From the NCBI GenBank assembly GCA_035542775.1, contig DATKKX010000404.1, forward strand, positions 1 to 5,331: 5,331 nucleotides of DNA. Direction: 5' to 3'. Origin of the DNA: DATKKX01 sp035542775 (GTDB lineage Bacteria; Planctomycetota; Phycisphaerae; UBA1845; UTPLA1). Below are positions 1-5,331 of this stretch, piece after piece; position 1 is the stretch's first letter; the number at the start of each line of letters is the position of its first letter. A program made the translations under genes and the position numbers. Below the pieces are notes generated by a model. It worked only from the letters and a program-made list of their open reading frames with translations, was not told where the DNA came from and ran no database searches.

Positions 1-899
1 TGAGCACGGCTGTCAACAACAAGACCGAATACTGCGAGCACCTGCTCCGGCCGGGCAACACCAACTGCGCCGGCTGCGGCATGTCGCTCGGTCTGCAATG
101 GCTCGACCAGGGTCTCGCCGGCGAAAAGCCGATGATGGTCATCCCCGCGTGCTGCGGTATTGTCACGGCGGGCGCGTTCCCGACGTCCAGCTACGGCGTC
201 CCCACTGCCGCCACTACTTTTGCCAGCTCGCCGGCGGTCGGGACCGGGCTGGCTGTCGTGGCCGAATTGAACGGTGAGACCAACCCGGTTGTGTGCTGGA
301 CCGGCGACGGCGGCACTTACGATATCGGCATCGCCACGCTCTCCGCGGCCGCGGAGCGCAACGAGAATCTCATCTACGTCTGCTACGACAACGAGATCTA
401 CGGCAACACCGGCGGGCAGCGCAGCAGCGCCACTCCGGAAGGTGTGTCCACCACGACGACGCCCAAGGGCAAGCTGGAGTGTAAGAAGGACATCATGGCC
501 ATCATGGTGGCCCACCGTGTCCCGTACGCCGCGACGCTGTCGCTGGCCCACCGTGACGACTTCCTCCGCAAGGTTCAGACCGCGCGAAAGACCAAGGGCT
601 TCCGCTTTCTGCTCATTCTCTCGCCCTGCCCGACAGGCTGGAAGTCGGACCCGGCCGAGAGCGCGGAATTGATCGGCCTGGCCGTGCGCTGCGGCATGTT
701 CCCGCTCTATGAGGTCTTCGACGGCTTCCGGTATCGCATCAACGTGCGGCCCGACGGCCTGCCGGTCGAAGAGTACATGAAGCGGCAGCGGCGCTACCGC
801 GCCGCCAAGATCGACCCGGCGGTGATGAGGGCCCAGATCGAAAAGCAGTGGCGCTACCTCAACGCCATGGCCGAGATGTTCCCCGCCGAATTCGATTGA
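1..899 (+). CDS. porB: 2-oxoacid (probably pyruvate):ferredoxin oxidoreductase, beta subunit; first base of start codon outside window
   Basis: This is the thiamine-diphosphate-binding beta subunit of a multi-subunit 2-oxoacid:ferredoxin oxidoreductase. The enzyme oxidatively decarboxylates pyruvate or a related 2-oxoacid to the acyl-CoA and reduces ferredoxin in the cytoplasm. The window opens with TG followed by an open frame, so the start is almost certainly ATG with its A one base outside, giving 299 residues, a normal family length. In that numbering, CAGCG (C23, C26), a cysteine in PACCG (C51 or C52) and C210 in SPCPTGW match the cysteines that bind the [4Fe-4S] cluster in this family. 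GDGGTYDIG (from 102), YDNEIYGNTGGQ (from 129) and the following TTTTPKGK stretch are the Mg-TPP binding signature. The C-terminal 'VEEYMKRQRR' is typical of PorB. A 2-oxoisovalerate enzyme (VorB) is a possible alternative. All key residues are present, so it looks functional. It ends in TGA just before the inverted-repeat element. Confidence 0.92.
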   Translation, partial: STAVNNKTEYCEHLLRPGNTNCAGCGMSLGLQWLDQGLAGEKPMMVIPACCGIVTAGAFPTSSYGVPTAATTFASSPAVGTGLAVVAELNGETNPVVCWTGDGGTYDIGIATLSAAAERNENLIYVCYDNEIYGNTGGQRSSATPEGVSTTTTPKGKLECKKDIMAIMVAHRVPYAATLSLAHRDDFLRKVQTARKTKGFRFLLILSPCPTGWKSDPAESAELIGLAVRCGMFPLYEVFDGFRYRINVRPDGLPVEEYMKRQRRYRAAKIDPAVMRAQIEKQWRYLNAMAEMFPAEFD

Positions 900-905
900 G
901 GGCCC

Positions 906-960
906 AAAAAGGTGTCAGGAAGATTTTCCAATGCGGGAAAACTCATCCTGACACCTTTTT
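906..960. repeat. 55-bp inverted-repeat (REP/MITE-like) hairpin element
   Basis: The outer arms are perfect 15-bp reverse complements: AAAAAGGTGTCAGGA at 906-920 and TCCTGACACCTTTTT at 946-960. The inner part also pairs, GATTTTCC at 922-929 against GGAAAACTC at 936-944 with one bulged base, leaving a loop of about 6 nt (930-935). Pairing stops exactly at both ends (905 and 961 do not pair), which gives a well-bounded unit. No target-site duplication is evident. Such short A-run/T-run hairpins resemble REP- or MITE-type interspersed repeats. The GC stem followed by T5 on both strands would also work as a bidirectional intrinsic terminator after the upstream oxidoreductase gene. No second copy occurs in this window, so its repetitive nature is inferred. 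Confidence 0.75.
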
Positions 961-1916
961 CAGGCGAGGAAATCGCCCTGGCCCAAATGGCCGAGCTGCC
1001 CCTCGTCGTCGTCCACTGCCAGCATCTCGGCAACGCCGAAACCGGCGTGGTGCTCCCCGGTGATGTCGACGTGGCACGCACTCAGCATGTGGGCCTCAGC
1101 GGGGTACCCGTGCCCACGCTGGCCGTGGCCGACGCCGCCTCGGCCCCTCGGCTCAAAGACGCGGCGTTCGACATCGCCCGCCGCCTGCGAACCCCCGTCA
1201 TCCTGCTGACCTCTATCGGCATCGCGATGCCGGATGCCGTTGCTGATCTCCACGGCGTTTGTCAGTCCTCCCTCATGGAGGCCGAGGCTCCTGCCGAGCC
1301 GCAGCTCGCCGGGGGGCCCGCCCCCCCAAGCAGACGGTCCCCGATTGTGCAAGTTGATTCAGTTGTGATCAACCTCTCCTCCGATGGGAAGACCGACGCA
1401 CGCCTTGCCGATGGCTCGCTTCCCCTAGACACCGCCCCGCGGCCCGGCCACGTGCAGTTCGCCGGCACGGTTAACGGCCGCCGCGTCTTCCTGAACCTCA
1501 AGCCGACCGAGATCGAAGCCCGTTTGAGCCGCCTGCGGGACAAGATCCTCAATGCTGCCCCGTCGCTGGAATTCGTGCAGGCCGACATCGACCCGGACGC
1601 CGAAACGCTGCTGCTCTCTTACGGGCTCGCCGATCAGGCCGCGCGAGAGGCGGTCAAAATCGTCCGCGCCGCCGGCGCCCGCGTTTCGCATCTGACGATT
1701 TTCAGCCTTTGGCCCATGTCGCAGGACGCTCTTCGCCGCGCCCTCACGCCGTTTGTCCGCCGCGTGCTCGTCCCGGAGCTAAACCTCGGCCTCTACGCCG
1801 CCGAGCTGCAGCGCGTGTTCCACAACATCAAGATCGAGTCGCTGGCCTGCTACGATGGTCGCTTGATTGAGCCCGCCGTTATCGCCAAGCGGATCACCGA
1901 CTGGCCATGTGGGTGA
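912..1916 (+). CDS. N-terminally truncated 2-oxoacid:ferredoxin oxidoreductase alpha-subunit-like protein
   Basis: The protein resembles the alpha subunit of 2-oxoacid:acceptor oxidoreductases from late domain I onward. 'GEEIALAQMAELPLVVV' (residues 18-34) matches the helix-strand 'E-x-x-x-A-x-x-AElPlVvv'. The following CQHLGNAETG is a divergent form of the family's QRGGPSTG motif. 'RLRTPVILLTS' (91-101) closes the domain I remnant, a Pro/Ala-rich linker spans about 116-180, and domain II follows (LLLSYGLADQAAREAV, 233-248; VPELNLGLYAAELQ, 287-300). The normal first 100 or more residues of the alpha subunit, carrying the TPP-contacting acidic residue, are absent. Residues 1-16 (MSGRFSNAGKLILTPF) are simply translation of the inverted repeat, and the GTG at 912 has no Shine-Dalgarno site. 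ATG 987 (M26) is an alternative start with only a weak, distant GAGGAAA. It lies in the same frame as the upstream gene, separated only by that gene's TGA. It is probably a decaying remnant or a diverged paralogue; independent catalysis is unlikely. Confidence 0.65.
   Translation: MSGRFSNAGKLILTPFSGEEIALAQMAELPLVVVHCQHLGNAETGVVLPGDVDVARTQHVGLSGVPVPTLAVADAASAPRLKDAAFDIARRLRTPVILLTSIGIAMPDAVADLHGVCQSSLMEAEAPAEPQLAGGPAPPSRRSPIVQVDSVVINLSSDGKTDARLADGSLPLDTAPRPGHVQFAGTVNGRRVFLNLKPTEIEARLSRLRDKILNAAPSLEFVQADIDPDAETLLLSYGLADQAAREAVKIVRAAGARVSHLTIFSLWPMSQDALRRALTPFVRRVLVPELNLGLYAAELQRVFHNIKIESLACYDGRLIEPAVIAKRITDWPCG
1311..1327. repeat. G6/C7 homopolymer hairpin inside the alpha-like gene's linker
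   Basis: GGGGGG (1311-1316), the loop CCCG, then CCCCCCC (1321-1327) can pair over 6 G-C pairs. It falls in the low-complexity Pro/Ala/Gly linker of the alpha-like protein (residues about 133-139), with a second small hairpin CCTCC-ctcat-GGAGG just upstream (1267-1281). Long G and C runs are prone to polymerase slippage and sequencing length errors. The reading frame is nonetheless continuous across it, and the downstream domain II reads correctly. Confidence 0.45.
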
Positions 1917-2050
1917 CGAGCGGCCGCGGCGGACTTGTGGCACACCGGGCCCGCGCTGGAATAACCGCGGGCAGGGAGCAGAACGAGGCATGGTGCAGTT
2001 TCGCTCGCCGGGTCAAGCCTGGCAGGGGCAGGCAGGAGAACGACTATCGG

Positions 2051-2067
2051 AAGCCATCATGGCTTTT
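2051..2067 (+). terminator. Weak intrinsic-terminator-like palindrome
   Basis: AAGCC (2051-2055), loop ATCAT, GGCTT (2061-2065), then TT forms a short hairpin ending in a run of four T (2064-2067). The stem is only 5 bp (7 bp if the loop is drawn as one base) and the T-run is short, so termination would be inefficient. It lies about 135 bp after the stop of the alpha-like gene. It may be just a chance palindrome. Confidence 0.25.
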
Positions 2068-2219
2068 ATGACCATCGTCACCGCGTCGCCCCCTTTCTTT
2101 GTCGCCGGGCGGCTGCCATGGCCGCAAAGGAGCCACCTTCCTCCAAAACTTTGAGGTTCCCTGGAACTACGATCTCCCCTCCGGCGTCAAATTTCATGAT
2201 GCTCGGCTTTGAGGGACGG

Positions 2220-2225
2220 TATAGT
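2220..2225 (+). promoter_or_regulatory. Possible -10 hexamer for the beta-helix gene
   Basis: TATAGT matches the sigma-70 -10 consensus at five of six positions and lies about 80 bp upstream of the beta-helix start codon. The sequence about 17 bp upstream of it (TGATGC, 2197-2202) is a poor -35, so the promoter assignment is speculative. Confidence 0.2.
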
Positions 2226-2294
2226 GGAACCTGAGGCATACGGTAAGAATCTGGCCGGTGCCAACGGCGAGATCGGGGCATGGGGGGCATATGC

Positions 2295-2303
2295 AGGAGG
2301 AGG
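2295..2303 (+). promoter_or_regulatory. Ribosome binding site deciding the start of the beta-helix gene
   Basis: AGGAGGAGG is a strong Shine-Dalgarno sequence. Its first AGGAGG (2295-2300) is 6 nt before ATG 2307. It favours 2307 over the in-frame ATG at 2280, which has no such site and would put extra residues in front of the signal peptide. Confidence 0.75.
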
Positions 2304-2306
2304 CTC

Positions 2307-3095
2307 ATGACAAGGAGAATGTTCCGACCGACATTTGTGAGCTTTTTCTGTTGCATTGCGTTTGTTCCCATCACGACAGGCCAGACGATCTGGTACGTGG
2401 ACGCCGCCCACTGCCCCGGCCCCGGTTCGGGCACGCCGGCCGATCCGTTCTGCACAATCCAAATCGCCATCAACGCCGCGGCCCCATCCGCCACTCCGCC
2501 AGATGAGATCGTTGTCGCCGATGGCGTGTACAGCGGAGCGGGAAACAAGAACCTGGACTTCCACGGTAAGGCAATCACGGTTCGCAGCGCGAGCGGCGAC
2601 CCGGCCACGTGCATCATCGATTGTGAGAACGAGGGGCGGGGCTTCTATTTCCACAGCAATGAGACGGCGGCCTCAATCGTGATGGGCTTGACCATCCGAT
2701 ACGGGCGGATGACGCCCTATACACCCGGTAGTCTCGGCGGCGGCGGCGTCTGCTGTGAATCGTCCAGCCCGACGATCAGCCACTGCATCATCAGCCACAG
2801 CGGAGCGGGTACTCGCCTCGGCGGGGGTGTATTCTGCATCTCTGGGTCCAGCCCGACGCTGACCGGCTGTTCGATTGAGATGAATGACGCCGCGTGCGGT
2901 GGCGGGGTATATTGTACCAACTTATCTGCCCCGACCTTGACCGACTGCACGATTAACGGAAACACAGCCATTTCTGGAATCACCTGTACCGGCGGCGGCG
3001 GCATCTGCTGCGTTTCTTCCTCCAGCGCCACGTTGACCAACTGTACGATCAACGAGAACAACGGTCTGTGTGGCGGCGGGGTGTCCTGCGAGTGA
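2307..3095 (+). CDS. Secreted right-handed beta-helix repeat protein, N-terminal part ending at a premature in-frame TGA
   Basis: The start at 2307 follows a strong AGGAGG. Residues 1-26 form a signal peptide: basic MTRRMFR, then a hydrophobic FVSFFCCIAFVPI core, with cleavage probably near TTGQ. The mature protein begins 'TIWYVDAAHCPGPGSGTPAD' followed by PF, the usual opening of parallel beta-helix proteins with a pectate-lyase-like fold, where 'DPFCTIQIAINAA' forms the first coil. After a region of helix strands (about 75-140), the GGG-x-x-C repeats start at residue 144. The protein is likely exported or cell-surface; its ligand or enzymatic role cannot be read from the sequence, and no catalytic motif is evident. 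Translation stops at TGA 3093-3095 (codon 263), but the same frame continues for another 320 codons with the same repeat type. The full product would be 582 residues, so as written this is a truncated half. Confidence 0.8.
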   Translation: MTRRMFRPTFVSFFCCIAFVPITTGQTIWYVDAAHCPGPGSGTPADPFCTIQIAINAAAPSATPPDEIVVADGVYSGAGNKNLDFHGKAITVRSASGDPATCIIDCENEGRGFYFHSNETAASIVMGLTIRYGRMTPYTPGSLGGGGVCCESSSPTISHCIISHSGAGTRLGGGVFCISGSSPTLTGCSIEMNDAACGGGVYCTNLSAPTLTDCTINGNTAISGITCTGGGGICCVSSSSATLTNCTINENNGLCGGGVSCE

Positions 3096-3580
3096 TCAAG
3101 CGTGACGCTGAACGGATGCACAGTCAGCGGAAATACGGCACGTTCCGGCGGCGGCATATATTGCTCATCCGCCGAAGCAACCCTGATCGACACCACCATC
3201 AGCGGTAATACCGCCGGCGGAACAAGCCAACACTGCGGTGGTGGCCTCTACTACTCTGCTGCAGCCGGCCAAAGCGTATTCACGAACTGCATCATCAGTG
3301 GGAACCACGTCGCCGGGCCTGTCGCCCGCGGCGGAGGCATATACTGTTCGGCGACATCAGCCTGGATGGCGCTGACCAACTGCCTGGTCGTCGGAAACAC
3401 CGTCTCAGCGACCTACGATTCCAGCTATGGTGGGGGGCTCTGCCTCGACTACCCGTCTCGATCAACGGTCATTACAAACTGCACCATCACCGGCAACGCA
3501 GCCGCCGGAAGTTACGGCGGCTACGGCGGCGGCTTGTGCTGCCATGACGCCGAGCCGGCCGTGACCAACTGTATCCTCTG
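2736..3580 (+). repeat. Array of about ten GGG-[VIL]-x-C beta-helix coding repeats
   Basis: Within the beta-helix protein the motif recurs as GGGGVCC, GGGVFC, GGGVYC, GGGGICC, GGGVSC, GGGIYC, GGGLYY, GGGIYC, GGGLCL and GGGLCC. Each is followed after about 5-10 residues by a strand of the type TLTNCTISGN. Spacing is roughly 24-40 residues. The pattern matches the Chlamydia-PMP-like/right-handed beta-helix repeat class (GGA[IVL] plus FxxN). Most coils carry one cysteine after the GGG turn and one in the TNCTI strand, so stacked cysteine ladders are likely. Confidence 0.8.
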
Positions 3581-4055
3581 GAGCGACCTGCCTCAGGAGA
3601 TTGCTTCTCCTGGCTCCATTCACGCGTCTCCGACCTACTGCGACATCCAAGGCGGCTGGGCCTACGGCTCTCACAACATCAATGCGGACCCGCTCTTCGT
3701 CGACGCCGCCAACGGCGACCACCACCTCGCCGCCAATTCCCCCTGCATCGACGCCGGCAATAACGCCGCGATCCCAGAGGGCATCACAACCGATATCGAC
3801 GGTGATCCGCGGATCATTCGCGGGCGGCCCCTCCACATTGTGCTGCCGCAACCCGTCCCTCCGCCGCCCGTGCCGCCGCCGACCGTCGACATGGGAGCCT
3901 ACGAATTCAAGTTGATTCTGGCTGAGCCGGATGCAATCCCGATCGGGCGCCAAAGCCGCGGTCCAAGCGGTGACATGAGGCAGCCTCTTCCCCCGCCAAT
4001 CACCCGCCCTACTCGTGCCGCAGCGCATCAATCGGGTGCAGGATCGCCGCCTTGA
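3102..4055 (+). pseudogene. C-terminal continuation of the beta-helix protein, downstream of the in-frame TGA
   Basis: The frame is identical to the upstream half and is open from 3096. The first in-frame potential start is GTG 3102, which has no Shine-Dalgarno site, no signal peptide and begins inside a repeat, so separate translation is unlikely. It carries five to six more GGG-x-x-C coils (to about residue 410 of the joined protein). These are followed by the characteristic capping region: 'INADPLFVDAANGDHHLAAN', SPCIDAGN, 'TDIDGDPRI', a Pro-rich stretch PQPVPPPPVPPPTV, and the closing DMGAYEF (residues 528-534). A 48-residue tail follows DMGAYEF, with no recognisable sorting signal. The last 47 bp overlap the 3' end of the convergent permease gene. 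Together with 2307-3095 it is best read as one gene broken by a single substitution, a sequencing error, or a stop that is read through. Confidence 0.75.
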
Positions 4056-5331
4056 ACGCCGGGATGATCCCGAAGATCACCCCGACCCCCGCGCAAAAGC
4101 CCATCGCCAGCAGCACCGCCCAGTACGGCACGGTCACTTTGACCATGGCAGGGTGCAGCGAGGCCGTGTAGCACAGCCCGTAGCCCAGGCCCACGCCGAT
4201 AGCGCCGCCGACGACCGCCAAGGCCACGGCCTCGGTAAGGAACTGCGACATGATGTCCCGCCGCCGGCCCCCCACGCTCTTGCGCAAGCCGATCTCGCGG
4301 GTCCGCTCGGTCACCGACACCAGCATCACGTTCATGATCCCGATGCCGCCGACGATCAACGAGATCCCCACGACGCCCGCCAGCACGCTGGTGGCGATCA
4401 TCTTGATACGCTCGAAGTCCCGCAGGAACTCGTCCTGCCGGAACAGACGAAAATCGTTGGGCACGCCCGGCTGGAGGTTGTGCCGCTGACGCAGCACCCG
4501 GGTCATCTGCAGCGAGCAATCCTCGACCTCCTCCTCCTTGGTTGCCTCGACCATGAAGGCCATGAACGTCCGGGCGAAGGGTAGCAGCTTGATCGCCGTG
4601 GTGTAGGGGATAATCACCACGCGATCCTGGTTCTCCCCCATCATGTCCCCCTTCTTCTCCAGAATCCCCGCCACCCGGAAGCGCTGCCCGTTGATGAAAA
4701 CGAAATTGTCCACGATGGAATCGTCGCAGCGGAGCAACTCGAGCAGGTCGTGCCCCAGCACGCATACGTAGGAGCCGTTGTCCACGTCGATCGGTCCGAA
4801 GAAACGGCCGCGGTCGACAAAAAACTGACGGATCGTCTGGAACTGCTCATTGGCCCCCCGCATCTGGATGTTCTGGGCCTTTTCACGGCCCAGCTCGACG
4901 GTGACATTGGAGAAGACAATCGGTGAGATCCGCCGGACCTTGTCGCACATTGCCCCCACCGCGCGGATGTCGTTAATGTCCAGGTTCACTCGGCCCATCA
5001 TGTGCCCGTGCATGCCGGAGGGGTTCCACGGAATGACGAAGATCAGGTTGGTGCCGAAGCCGCGGAGCATGTCGGTGACGTAGTTGCCGAAACCCTGGAC
5101 GATGGACACGACGGTGATGGTCGAGGTCACCGCGATGATGATCCCGAGGGTGGTCAGGAGGGCGCGGAGCTTGTTGACCCAGATCTGCACGAACGCGGTG
5201 AGAACGTTCTGCCAGTGACGCTCGATGACCGCGGAGAGCCACAGCAGGAACCGCCAGAGCAGCAACCCCACCCGGACCAGGGAGCCCCTGGATGGGACCG
5301 GCGCGCAACCAGTTAGAGGGGGCGAAGGCAT
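4009..5331 (-). CDS. MacB/FtsX-type ABC transporter permease
   Basis: This is a 440-residue inner-membrane permease of the MacB family without a fused ATPase. The layout is classic: TM1 at about 58-79 (after 'VNKLRALLTTLGIIIAV'), a long periplasmic MacB-PCD domain (about 85-305), then TM2 (312-338), TM3 (363-388) and TM4 (402-424) forming the FtsX domain. GIMNVMLVSVTERTREIG (331-348) followed by 'LRKSVGGRRRDI' is the conserved cytoplasmic coupling loop that contacts the ATPase, and the C-terminus 'HPIDALRHE' is the usual family ending. MacB-type systems extrude or mobilise lipoproteins, peptides or small molecules across the envelope by mechanotransmission. The ATPase and membrane-fusion partners are presumably upstream, outside the window. 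The ATG (complement of 5329-5331) sits at the window edge. The first 40 residues, including a hydrophobic VGLLLWRFLLWLSAVI, precede the typical family start, so the true start could be elsewhere. The stop is TAG. Confidence 0.92.
   Translation of the reverse strand: MPSPPLTGCAPVPSRGSLVRVGLLLWRFLLWLSAVIERHWQNVLTAFVQIWVNKLRALLTTLGIIIAVTSTITVVSIVQGFGNYVTDMLRGFGTNLIFVIPWNPSGMHGHMMGRVNLDINDIRAVGAMCDKVRRISPIVFSNVTVELGREKAQNIQMRGANEQFQTIRQFFVDRGRFFGPIDVDNGSYVCVLGHDLLELLRCDDSIVDNFVFINGQRFRVAGILEKKGDMMGENQDRVVIIPYTTAIKLLPFARTFMAFMVEATKEEEVEDCSLQMTRVLRQRHNLQPGVPNDFRLFRQDEFLRDFERIKMIATSVLAGVVGISLIVGGIGIMNVMLVSVTERTREIGLRKSVGGRRRDIMSQFLTEAVALAVVGGAIGVGLGYGLCYTASLHPAMVKVTVPYWAVLLAMGFCAGVGVIFGIIPAFKAAILHPIDALRHE

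Larger units (their letters stand above)
1917..2306. other. Non-coding gap between the oxidoreductase genes and the beta-helix gene
   Basis: This 390-bp stretch holds no gene I can support. Open frames crossing it on either strand are low-complexity shadows of neighbouring genes with no recognisable motif. Visible structures are short: GCCTG-7nt-CAGGC (2017-2033), the palindrome AAGCCAT-c-ATGGCTT (2051-2065), GCGGC-7nt-GCCGC (2109-2125) and GTTCC-ct-GGAAC (2156-2167). Its length and position fit a 3' end for the upstream transcript plus the promoter and leader of the beta-helix gene. Confidence 0.6.

Noticed and set aside
897..912. Readthrough fusion of the beta subunit and the alpha-like protein
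   Set aside because: Both lie in the same frame separated by one TGA, but the beta subunit has a normal family length and ending, and a shared frame has a one-in-three chance. The intervening codons are repeat sequence.
1867..2154. Plus-strand small open frame across the intergenic gap
   Set aside because: It begins inside the alpha-like gene in another frame, is Pro/Arg/Ser-rich, and has no domain resemblance or Shine-Dalgarno site.
2078..2654. Long minus-strand open frames (up to about 180 codons) under the beta-helix 5' region
   Set aside because: They are GC-driven antisense shadows with no recognisable motif, lie opposite a clear signal peptide and repeat protein, and lack ribosome binding sites.
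3093..3095. Selenocysteine or genome-wide UGA recoding at the beta-helix TGA
   Set aside because: Two other genes here end in TGA at sensible family C-termini and tryptophan uses TGG. The aligned residue is serine, not cysteine, and the small downstream hairpin (AGCG-tga-CGCT) is too weak to be a convincing SECIS.
2736..3580. Repeat array as CRISPR or tandem DNA repeats
   Set aside because: Similarity is at protein level (GGG-x-x-C coils) with irregular spacing and variable DNA; there are no identical direct repeats with unique spacers.
4015..4765. Alternative-frame open frames over the permease gene
   Set aside because: They are compositionally biased (His/Arg/Asp- or Arg/Gly-rich) shadows of a well-recognised MacB-type permease.

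Overview
The window is GC-rich (roughly 60-65% by eye) and bacterial. The secreted cysteine-rich beta-helix protein, with its opening 'YVDAA..CPGPGSGTPADPF' and closing 'DMGAYEF', is a type I associate mainly with Planctomycetota and related environmental genomes. The lineage call is therefore a moderate-confidence inference, because no rRNA or other marker gene is present.

Layout. (1) Bases 1-899 (+) hold an essentially complete beta subunit of a pyruvate/2-oxoacid:ferredoxin oxidoreductase; only the first base of its probable ATG lies outside the window. (2) Bases 906-960 hold a compact 55-bp inverted-repeat element with perfect 15-bp outer arms. (3) Bases 912-1916 (+) hold an alpha-subunit-like oxidoreductase gene. 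It lacks the N-terminal half of domain I, and the point of loss coincides exactly with the right edge of the inverted repeat. (4) Bases 1917-2306 are a non-coding gap with only small palindromes, a weak -10-like hexamer and a strong ribosome binding site at its end. (5) Bases 2307-4055 (+) hold a secreted right-handed beta-helix protein built of about ten GGG-x-x-C repeats, interrupted at codon 263 by a single in-frame TGA. (6) Bases 4009-5331 (-) hold a MacB/FtsX-type ABC transporter permease, convergent with the beta-helix gene and overlapping its tail by 47 bp.

How the parts relate. The two oxidoreductase genes are the remains or an extension of a ferredoxin-linked 2-oxoacid oxidoreductase operon; an upstream alpha gene is likely just outside the window, since the ATG probably overlaps a TGA. 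The beta-helix gene and the permease are independent convergent units with no evident functional link. I see no new defence, CRISPR, RNA-gene or phage system here. The most interesting signals are the 55-bp hairpin element at a gene-truncation junction and the single TGA splitting an otherwise intact repeat protein.
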